Below are positions 1-6,557 of a DNA stretch of 10,306 nucleotides, piece after piece. A program made the position numbers and the translations under genes. Origin of the DNA: Dehalococcoidales bacterium (GTDB lineage Bacteria; Chloroflexota; Dehalococcoidia; Dehalococcoidales; UBA3254). Location of the stretch: NCBI GenBank assembly GCA_016926695.1, contig JAFGOB010000037.1, forward strand, positions 1-10,306, given 5' to 3'. The notes under the pieces were generated by a model that had not been told where the DNA came from, did no database searches, and saw only the letters and a program-made list of their open reading frames with translations. Position 1 is the first letter of the stretch; each line of letters begins with the position of its first letter.

Positions 1-1
1 C

Positions 2-1027
2 CCGGAAGGTGAATTAGTACGCCTTGGATCCCTGGGGTCCACTGGAAAATGGTTCTGCGGCGATGGTCCCGGACCGTCTCTGAGAGGGGTTGTTCGGGGC
101 AATGTCGTCCCGATGGGCGGCCTGGGTGTGTTTACGGTTGCCGCTACAAAGCTCTATCACTGGCCAGGACCGCCATCAATAGAACTTGAAGGAGTCTCAC
201 CCAGGTATACTCCTTCTACAATCTCGGATTATTTCCTTATCAGGGTATATTCTTTCCCTTCGATGGAAGCTATGGATAAAGCCCAACAGGAGATAGGTGA
301 AGCCGAGATCGCCTATGAGCTTATGGGATTCAACAGGGGTATGGCAGCTTCCAACATTGCTACCAGCAATGAAGAAATGCTCCGGCTTCATGCTGAATTC
401 AGCAAATATTTATCCGATTACTGCCTGATGGTAATAATCGGGGGATATTCCAGGACTGACTTCGAATATAAAATCAAGGTACTTGAGCAGGTTACGCTTG
501 AAACCGAGGGAGTTGCGTCAGCCCTGTTCTCGGAAGATCCGAAGATAGCTGCCGGCTGTACCTGGAGATGGCTCCGCGCCACCGGTTCCGTCCGGGAAGT
601 TTTCCGGGCCACGGGGTGTTTTGCAGGCGAGGTTGGCGGTACCGATGTTTTCCGCTTGATGGCGGACTACATCGTGGAAACCGGCAAATTCAAACAGGAC
701 ATGATTGATAAAGAACTCATCTTTAATGATGGAGCCCCGCCTTTTACCCAATGCATTGAGCACGGTCATTGCGGGCATGGAGAACTATTGATCCGATATA
801 TTCCAAATCCTCAGAACTGGGCAGGCATGATGGACTTCATGGGAAAAGCCAATAACCTGGCGATCGAAGGACACTTTGGAGTTCCAGGGCATGTATTCAG
901 TGATGCTCAGCACGATATCTACGGCCCGCATGTGATGAACTATCACACTTGGTTGAGAAAGATTAAAAAGTCCTTTGATCCTAATGGGGTATCAGAAGGC
1001 AGTCACCACATTACGGTAAAAGAGTAA
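2..1027 (+). CDS. FAD-linked oxidase (PCMH/VAO, GlcD-like), 5'-truncated
   Basis: The reading frame is open from base 2, so the ATG at 113 is internal and the gene begins outside the window; 341 residues are visible. The visible start is the end of a PCMH-type FAD-binding domain: GDGPGPSLRG at visible residues 20-29 and GGLGVFT at 39-45, the usual Gly-rich ending seen in glycolate oxidase GlcD and vanillyl-alcohol oxidase relatives. The rest is the substrate cap domain, with a His-rich patch HGHCGH at about 254-259 that may be functionally like the HAGDGN motif of lactate/glycolate dehydrogenases (inference), and a FDPNGVSEG segment at about 325-333, the typical C-terminal signature of this superfamily. 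Such enzymes oxidise alcohols, hydroxy acids or phenolic side chains. The substrate is unknown. The next gene starts 37 bases downstream on the same strand, so co-transcription is likely. The family call is firm; specificity is open. Confidence -1.
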   Translation, partial: PEGELVRLGSLGSTGKWFCGDGPGPSLRGVVRGNVVPMGGLGVFTVAATKLYHWPGPPSIELEGVSPRYTPSTISDYFLIRVYSFPSMEAMDKAQQEIGEAEIAYELMGFNRGMAASNIATSNEEMLRLHAEFSKYLSDYCLMVIIGGYSRTDFEYKIKVLEQVTLETEGVASALFSEDPKIAAGCTWRWLRATGSVREVFRATGCFAGEVGGTDVFRLMADYIVETGKFKQDMIDKELIFNDGAPPFTQCIEHGHCGHGELLIRYIPNPQNWAGMMDFMGKANNLAIEGHFGVPGHVFSDAQHDIYGPHVMNYHTWLRKIKKSFDPNGVSEGSHHITVKE

Positions 1028-1064
1028 GAAACATGTTCCTGCCTGAAGCAGAGAGGAGTGACTT

Positions 1065-2519
1065 ATGAAATCGACGGTAGTTACCAATACCAGGAATCTC
1101 ACAACCGATATCGTAATAGTTGGCGCGGGAGGGGCAGGCCTGGCCGCCGCCGTGACAGCAGCAGAAAAAGGCGTTCAGGCAATCGTGCTGGAAAAAAGAA
1201 GTATGCCGGGTGGAGCGACAAATTTTGCCGAGGGGCCTTTTGCCGCGGAAAGCCCGACGCAAAAACGACTGAATATCGAATGTACTAATGACGAACTATT
1301 TAATATCCATATGTATTACAACCACTGGACTCTCAATGCGAAACAGGTGCGGGAAGTAATCAACAAATCCGGGGACACCATACGATGGTTGGAAGATAAA
1401 GGCATCGAGTTTTATATGCCGATGATGTATCCCAACCAGAGCCCGATGGAATGGCACAACCCCAAAAAAGGCTGTCCGGAAATTATCAAGACCTTTATGA
1501 AAGACTGCGAACAATCCGGTGTAGGGGTGTTTTTCAAGACAAGCGTAAAAAAAATACGTTTAGATGAAGCGGGAAAAGTGTCTGGAGTTGTTGCCATGGC
1601 CGGCAAGGAAGAGATAACGATTTCTACCAGGAGCGTCGTCATCGCTACCGGCGGTTACGGCGGCAATAACAGATTAATCAAGAAATACAACCCCAATATC
1701 AATCTGAATAATATCAAGCGTAACATGCTGAAAGACATGCACAGTGGTGACGGGCTGCGCATGGCTTTTGAGATCGGAGCCGATAACGAAGGCCTGGGCA
1801 AGCTGATTTTACACGGTCCGGCAACTGAAGCGCGAGGCGCCTTCGGGCTTGCCATCGAGGCAAACTGCGTTTGGGTCAACAAAGACGGCGAGCGTTTCAT
1901 GCAGGAGAGCGCTTCCTTCAGCCCATTTGAGTCTGTTAACGGAGTATTGCGGCAACCGGAGCAGGTCTGTTTCAGCCTCTTCGATGAAGCTCTTCTGCAA
2001 CACTCGATCAACAATGGACTGGAAAGACCTTTCCAAAGTAGTCTCCACAGCCGCGGTATGATGAACAAACTGGATGAGGTGTTGCAAAAAGAAGCGGCCA
2101 TGGGCCATGTCATGATCGTGGATTCCTGGAACGATATAGCCAAATGGATAGGAGCCCCGCCTGATAAGCTGAAAGCTACCATAGATGAATATAATGCCGG
2201 CTGTGACAAAGGGCACGATGACCAGTTTGCCAAAAATCCCAAAAACCTGAAAGCGTTACGAACACCTCCTTATTATGCCGTAAAATGCGCCCCGGGCATT
2301 CTTTCCAGTTTTGGTGGTATCAAGACAAACCACCGCATGGAAGTGGTGAATAAAGCCGGCGCCCCGATAAAGGGACTATACGCCGCCGGGAATGATGCCT
2401 GCGGAGGATTCTGCGGGAATACGTATAATGTCCGCCTCGCCGGAGCCGGATGCGGGTTCGCTTTCAATTCCGGCCGGATAGCCGGAGAAAACGCTTCAAG
2501 TTTCGTTTCAGGTAAGTGA
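1065..2519 (+). CDS. FAD-dependent oxidoreductase, FAD_binding_2 family (paralog 1)
   Basis: A 484-residue flavoprotein of the fumarate reductase / 3-ketosteroid dehydrogenase superfamily. The N-terminal dinucleotide fold has GAGGAG at residues 20-25 and an acidic ribose-binding Glu43. Further FAD contacts are GG49-50, ATGGYGG at 194-200, HSGDG at 226-230 and the C-terminal GLYAAG at 437-442, followed by TYN (Tyr454) and AGAG (459-462). There is no Tat or Sec signal and no haem-binding CXXCH, so it should be a cytoplasmic enzyme with non-covalent FAD. The start is supported by AGGAG at 1054-1058, six bases before the ATG. The Fcc3 catalytic Arg402 position appears to be Phe285 and the His504 position Leu413, so fumarate reduction is unlikely. 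It is the first of three paralogs in this window; all share AESPTQKR (here 61-68). Substrate and reaction direction are unknown; a dehydrogenase or ene-reductase acting on a C-C bond is most likely. Confidence -1.
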   Translation: MKSTVVTNTRNLTTDIVIVGAGGAGLAAAVTAAEKGVQAIVLEKRSMPGGATNFAEGPFAAESPTQKRLNIECTNDELFNIHMYYNHWTLNAKQVREVINKSGDTIRWLEDKGIEFYMPMMYPNQSPMEWHNPKKGCPEIIKTFMKDCEQSGVGVFFKTSVKKIRLDEAGKVSGVVAMAGKEEITISTRSVVIATGGYGGNNRLIKKYNPNINLNNIKRNMLKDMHSGDGLRMAFEIGADNEGLGKLILHGPATEARGAFGLAIEANCVWVNKDGERFMQESASFSPFESVNGVLRQPEQVCFSLFDEALLQHSINNGLERPFQSSLHSRGMMNKLDEVLQKEAAMGHVMIVDSWNDIAKWIGAPPDKLKATIDEYNAGCDKGHDDQFAKNPKNLKALRTPPYYAVKCAPGILSSFGGIKTNHRMEVVNKAGAPIKGLYAAGNDACGGFCGNTYNVRLAGAGCGFAFNSGRIAGENASSFVSGK

Positions 2520-2544
2520 TCTTACAAGAAGGAGAACGCCGGTA

Positions 2545-3465
2545 ATGAGATACCCTTCTCGGAAAATGGATAATCTGGCTTTGTTTAACGCTAATCCGGG
2601 TGTATACATCGAGAAGGCCATGAAGGACTATGTCTTGACCAGTCCGTTGAATTGCCTGATGGGCTTCAAGAATAAGCGTTTCTTCGGAGAGCCGGTTTTT
2701 GCTTTTGCCGATGGTGACAGCCCTATCTTTCAAAACTTCCAGCAGACGGTATCAGAAACCCATCTGCTGCCGAGGGAAGTACTGGAAAAACATGTTCCCA
2801 TCACTTTTAAAATGAAACCAGGATTCGAGCTAAAGCACGTCACTGTTATTGCCGGGGCGTTACCGGTGAACCCGGAGATCGTCAGCATTGAAGGCAGGTC
2901 ATCGTACGGAGGCACTTTATTACACAATCACATGAACTGGCTTGGCGGGCATTGGGGTTTCTTAAAGGCGGTCTGTAATCATCTCGAATCACTGATGTAT
3001 ATCTTGGGGCATAGCGCTGTGTCCCCATTCTTCTCACCTTTATTCAGCGATGACCCTAAAAAAATGGCGGATAATTGCCGGAAGACCGTCTGCAACTGGT
3101 CGGAACGGCATGTTGCCGAGGCATGCGGCCTTGGTACCTTCGGCTTGAACGGCATGATCATTACTGAAAAAGGGGTAGCGGTAAACCTATTTAGCACGGT
3201 ATGCGATGTAGAGATCGCGCCCACTCCCAGACCTGAAAAAGAGTATTGCCTTTTCTACAGGGATGGATCCTGCGGAATATGCCTGGAACGGTGCCAGAAT
3301 TCAGCCATCAGCAAAGAAGGCCGGGACCCGCGTAAATGCCATGAGTACGCCGCCCGGATATTACCGGAAAAACTCAGGAAAGAAGGAAAACTGCAAGACT
3401 ACGTCGGGATTCCTACCTGCGGTCTTTGCACGATGGGAGTCCCTTGTGCTGACAGGATTCCGTAA
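2545..3465 (+). CDS. QueG-like iron-sulfur protein (COG1600 type), not true QueG
   Basis: This 306-residue protein resembles the epoxyqueuosine reductase / reductive dehalogenase-like family. The core signature SERHVAEACGLGTFGLNG lies at residues 186-203. Eight cysteines in the C-terminal third fit two [4Fe-4S] clusters: Cys235, 243, 246, 250 and 265, then Cys292, 295 and 301. Cys235 seems to stand in for the first Cys of the usual CXXCXXCXXXC, since Asp240 occupies that place. The protein ends in CADRIP, which I believe is the natural end of this short subfamily; the C-terminal HEAT-repeat region of true QueG is absent. Automatic pipelines often label these proteins epoxyqueuosine reductase, but its place between flavoprotein paralogs argues for a redox role in this pathway, perhaps as electron carrier or a corrinoid-linked reductase (inference). 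AGGAG at 2530-2534 precedes the ATG; gaps to the neighbours are 25 and 38 bases. There is no signal peptide. Confidence -1.
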   Translation: MRYPSRKMDNLALFNANPGVYIEKAMKDYVLTSPLNCLMGFKNKRFFGEPVFAFADGDSPIFQNFQQTVSETHLLPREVLEKHVPITFKMKPGFELKHVTVIAGALPVNPEIVSIEGRSSYGGTLLHNHMNWLGGHWGFLKAVCNHLESLMYILGHSAVSPFFSPLFSDDPKKMADNCRKTVCNWSERHVAEACGLGTFGLNGMIITEKGVAVNLFSTVCDVEIAPTPRPEKEYCLFYRDGSCGICLERCQNSAISKEGRDPRKCHEYAARILPEKLRKEGKLQDYVGIPTCGLCTMGVPCADRIP

Positions 3466-3503
3466 TATTCAACCTGATATTACCAGGTATTTGAGGTGTT
3501 TTT

Positions 3504-5018
3504 ATGAAATCAGAAAACGAAAACAATCCACCTGAAGCTGATATCGTCGTGATCGGCGCGGGTGGCGCGGGGCTTGCTGCCGCGGTAGCGGCCGCGGAAA
3601 AAGGAGTCAGCGTCCTGGTAATGGAAAAAGAACGCAAAGCCGGGGGAGCTACGCCATTTGCGGAAGGGATCGTGGCGGCGGAAAGCCCGACACAAAAGCG
3701 GGCGAATATCCAGATAACTCGAGACCAGCTATTCAGGAACCATATGGATTATACCCATTGGACACTGAATGCTCGTTTGGTCCGGGCTCTCATAGATAAG
3801 TCAAGCGATACCGTCGCCTGGCTGGAAAACATGGGGCTTTCTTTCACTTTACGTGGTTTGCACGGTTCAAACGCCCCAGACAGACCGAATAATCAAATGG
3901 CAAACCTGATGCCACCGGTGTTTCATATTCCTCCGGAGTGGGGGACAGGGATAATCAAAGTCCTTTTGAAAAAGTGTAATGAACTGGGAGTCCGGTTTCT
4001 TTATAGGACAAGGGTGGAAAAACTGCTGACCGATAAAACCGGAGCCGTTTCTGGTGTAGTCGTTACTTCTGAAGGAGACAAACGTACCATCTACGCCAGG
4101 AGCGCCATCATCGCAACCGGAGGTTATAGCAGCAGCAAAGAACTAATGCGCAAGTATTGTCCCCAGTATGATGTCAACAACATCGATAAGCTTAACGTGA
4201 AAGGGACTCATCCCGGCGACAGGATACGCTGGTTGCGGCAAATGCATACCGGCGACGGTATCCTCATGGCGTTTGAGATTGGGGCAGCCGACGAAGGATT
4301 GGGAAACCTGTTGATGAACGGACCCAATTTTGTGGCCGGGAATCACGCCTGGATGCTGGCCATGAATGCCGGGGCAATTCGCGTCAATACTGACGGTGAA
4401 CGCTTTGCCGCGGAAAACCTGGGGCCTTTTGTTTCAGATAATACGACAATCAGGCAGCCCGGCCAGGTAATGTTCTCGATATTCGATAACGCATTCAAAG
4501 ACAATATCGTCAAAAACGGATTCGGTCCTATCTCCGGCGGCAAATACCCTCATGAAGCTTCCGGAATAGAAAAAGATCTTGCGGAAGCTGTAGCCAGAGG
4601 AAGTTGCCACGTCTCCGATTCCTGGGATGACATCGCCGGGTGGATGGGCGCGCCACCACAAAAATTGAAGGCGACTATCACCGAATATAATTCCTTCTGT
4701 GAAAAAGGGCACGACGATTCATTTGCCAAAGATGCGATGTTCTTGAAAGCTATCAAGACCCCGCCTTATTACGCCTGTCGCTCCTACCCCGGCTTCCTGG
4801 TAACGATCGGTGGGATTAGAGTCAATCATCGCATGGAAGTCCTGAAGAAGGATAATACGCCTATCCCGTGTCTTTATGCCGCCGGTATTACCACGGGCGG
4901 CTGGTCCGGAACTACCTATAATATCGGTCTTCCCGGCGCCGGTTGCGGCTTTCCGGTCTATGGCGGGCGGATCGCCGGTGAAAATGCGGTTGAAAGCATT
5001 AAAAACCTTCAAGATTAG
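3504..5018 (+). CDS. FAD-dependent oxidoreductase, FAD_binding_2 family (paralog 2)
   Basis: A 504-residue cytoplasmic flavoprotein, the longest of the three paralogs. FAD-binding elements are GAGGAG at residues 18-23, Glu41, ATGGY at 204-208, HTGDG at 248-252, LYAAG at 457-461, Tyr472 in TTYN and PGAG at 477-480. The family mark AESPTQKR is at 59-66. GAGGTG at 3493-3498, five bases before the ATG, supports the start. Two regions differ from the sister proteins. Residues about 115-148 are longer and unrelated in sequence, just after the conserved WLExxGxxF helix, and probably shape the substrate pocket. Residues 236-247 are an extra block beginning HPGD and directly preceding HTGD, which looks like a partial duplication. 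The Fcc3 Arg402 position is Pro308, the His504 position is Leu432, and the position near Arg544 is Gly475, so it should not reduce fumarate. The real substrate is unknown. Confidence -1.
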   Translation: MKSENENNPPEADIVVIGAGGAGLAAAVAAAEKGVSVLVMEKERKAGGATPFAEGIVAAESPTQKRANIQITRDQLFRNHMDYTHWTLNARLVRALIDKSSDTVAWLENMGLSFTLRGLHGSNAPDRPNNQMANLMPPVFHIPPEWGTGIIKVLLKKCNELGVRFLYRTRVEKLLTDKTGAVSGVVVTSEGDKRTIYARSAIIATGGYSSSKELMRKYCPQYDVNNIDKLNVKGTHPGDRIRWLRQMHTGDGILMAFEIGAADEGLGNLLMNGPNFVAGNHAWMLAMNAGAIRVNTDGERFAAENLGPFVSDNTTIRQPGQVMFSIFDNAFKDNIVKNGFGPISGGKYPHEASGIEKDLAEAVARGSCHVSDSWDDIAGWMGAPPQKLKATITEYNSFCEKGHDDSFAKDAMFLKAIKTPPYYACRSYPGFLVTIGGIRVNHRMEVLKKDNTPIPCLYAAGITTGGWSGTTYNIGLPGAGCGFPVYGGRIAGENAVESIKNLQD

Positions 5019-5059
5019 ACGTTACCCATAAACACATAACTGAAAAAGCAGGCAAACAA

Positions 5060-6502
5060 TTGACAAGAGAAACTGCAAACATAATGAGTGATCTGGTAAT
5101 CATCGGCGCCGGTGGTTCCGGGTTAGCCGCCGCCGTTGCCGCGGCCAGTCGTGGAGTTAAGGTATTAGTTATCGATAAACGCCATTCAGCCGGCGGAACC
5201 ATGAACATGCTGGCAGGACTGGTGGCAGCCGAAAGCCCCACACAAAAAAGAGCCGGTATCAACATAACAGTGGATGACCTGTTCCTCAAGCACATGCAAT
5301 TTTCTCATTGGAAGCTCAATCCTCGTATTGTTCGCGCCTGGCTGGACCGCTCCGGTGAAACTATTGCCTGGTTGGAAGAACGGGGGGTGACGTTTCAGAT
5401 GTTTTCCATGTTCACCGATGAACCTCCAACCTCATGGCATTGGGGGTTACGGGTAGGTGCCGATATTGTCAAGGTATTGATGAAAGAATGTCAAAGATTT
5501 GGCGTGCAATTTATATTTGATACCCGTGCCAAACAGATATTGATTGATGAATCGGGTAAGGTAACCGGAATAACTGCGCTTGAAGGTGACAATGACATCG
5601 AGTTTAAAGCCAAAGCCGTTATTATCGCGACCGGCGGTTATGGCGGCAACCGGCAAATGCTTGCTGAACATTGCCCCTCGTACCTGAATCAACTACCTGC
5701 AGCAGGAATTGAAACTTCACATTCCGGAGATGGCATTCAAATGGCTTTTACAGCTGGGGCTGAAAACGAGGGATTGGGAAATCTGCTCATGTGCGGCCCG
5801 TGTTTTGTCGGCGGCTTTGGCGCCTTTCATTTGGCCATCGAGCCAACGACGATATGGGTAAACAAAAACGGCAGACGCTTCATTGAAGAAGGTCTGGGTT
5901 GTAGTCCGTTCGAAGCGCCGAACGCCATATTACGCCAGCCGGAACAAGTCTGTTTCAGTGTTTTTGATGAAGGTATCGTACAACAAGTCCTTAACCATGG
6001 ATATATCCGCCCGGATGCCCACACTGTCTCGCCGGTGAACAAGATTGAAGGCGCGCTCCAAGACAGCTTGGTAAAAGGCAATCTTATGAAAGCTCTCACA
6101 ACGATAGATCTGGCTGAGTGGATCGGAGCCGAACCCACCGTGTTTCAGTCTACGATCGAAAAATACAATCAGTTCTGTGAGGACGGACACGACGGGGAAT
6201 TTTCCAAAAATTCGGAATACCTCAAGGCTTTGTGTCATCCGCCGTACTATGCTGCCAAGTGCTATCCATGGCACCTTGGTACAGTAGGCGGTATCAGAAT
6301 TAATGAGCGCATGCAGGTGTTGAACAAAAATCAACAGCCGATTCGGGGACTATATGCAGTGGGTAGCGATACCGGAGGTTGGTCGGCTTCAACATACAAC
6401 CGTTATCTGGCAGGCGCCGGGGCTAGTTATGCTATAAATTCTGGGATGATAGGTGGTGAAAATGTAGCTAATTACGTATCTATGGAAGAACCTTCGGGTT
6501 AA
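5060..6502 (+). CDS. FAD-dependent oxidoreductase, FAD_binding_2 family (paralog 3)
   Basis: A 480-residue flavoprotein in the same family as the genes at 1065 and 3504. It has GAGGSG at residues 16-21, Asp39 in place of Glu as ribose ligand, AESPTQKR at 57-64, ATGGYGG at 190-196, HSGDG at 221-225, LYAVG at 431-435, Tyr446 in STYN and AGAG at 451-454. It lacks the 12-residue insertion of paralog 2. The TTG at 5060 is the preferred start: it gives 14 residues before the GxGxxG fold, like the sisters (18 and 16), and has GCAGG seven bases upstream. The ATG at 5084 is possible but has no good ribosome binding site at normal distance. Catalytic fumarate-reductase residues are replaced by Cys281 and Leu406. 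There is no export signal, so it is cytoplasmic. It closes the enzyme part of the cluster; the transporter gene follows after 55 bases. Confidence -1.
   Translation: MTRETANIMSDLVIIGAGGSGLAAAVAAASRGVKVLVIDKRHSAGGTMNMLAGLVAAESPTQKRAGINITVDDLFLKHMQFSHWKLNPRIVRAWLDRSGETIAWLEERGVTFQMFSMFTDEPPTSWHWGLRVGADIVKVLMKECQRFGVQFIFDTRAKQILIDESGKVTGITALEGDNDIEFKAKAVIIATGGYGGNRQMLAEHCPSYLNQLPAAGIETSHSGDGIQMAFTAGAENEGLGNLLMCGPCFVGGFGAFHLAIEPTTIWVNKNGRRFIEEGLGCSPFEAPNAILRQPEQVCFSVFDEGIVQQVLNHGYIRPDAHTVSPVNKIEGALQDSLVKGNLMKALTTIDLAEWIGAEPTVFQSTIEKYNQFCEDGHDGEFSKNSEYLKALCHPPYYAAKCYPWHLGTVGGIRINERMQVLNKNQQPIRGLYAVGSDTGGWSASTYNRYLAGAGASYAINSGMIGGENVANYVSMEEPSG
6489..6500 (+). other. small cUUCGg-capped hairpin at the end of paralog 3
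   Basis: AACC and GGTT flank TTCG, forming a four-base-pair stem closed by the very stable C(UUCG)G tetraloop. It overlaps the first base of the TAA stop codon. It is followed by A residues rather than a U tract, so it is not an intrinsic terminator; it could stabilise a processed mRNA end or be chance coding sequence. Confidence -1.
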
Positions 6503-6510
6503 AAATCTAG

Positions 6511-6521
6511 TATGCGATAAT
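6511..6521 (+). promoter_or_regulatory. candidate extended -10 promoter element for the transporter genes
   Basis: TATGCGATAAT matches the extended -10 consensus (TRTGN followed by TATAAT) with one mismatch in the hexamer. It lies in the 55-base gap between the third flavoprotein and the binding-protein gene, 36 bases before the ATG. No convincing -35 is seen 17 bases upstream, which is tolerable for an extended -10 promoter. If real, it would let the transporter be expressed apart from the enzymes. A single motif of this size can arise by chance, so confidence is low. Confidence -1.
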
Positions 6522-6557
6522 TCGGTTTTACGTTTATCAAACTATATTGGAGGAAAA

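Noticed and set aside
113..1027. Taking the ATG at 113 as the start of the first gene
   Set aside because: The same frame is open to base 2 and encodes the conserved GDGPGP part of the FAD-binding domain, so the ATG is internal and the gene is cut by the window edge.
1655..2242. Long minus-strand open frame (195 codons) opposite the first flavoprotein
   Set aside because: It lies wholly inside a clear conserved gene, its translation shows no recognisable motif, and similar antisense frames occur opposite the other paralogs at matching places, as expected from shared codon patterns.
2545..3465. Reductive dehalogenase (RdhA)
   Set aside because: No Tat signal, no downstream small membrane-anchor gene (RdhB), and a shorter length with a QueG-type SERHVA/GLGTFGLNG core.
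1065..6502. Succinate dehydrogenase / fumarate reductase complex subunit
   Set aside because: No adjacent iron-sulfur subunit of SdhB type or membrane anchor, no covalent-FAD His motif, and the substrate Arg and His positions appear replaced.
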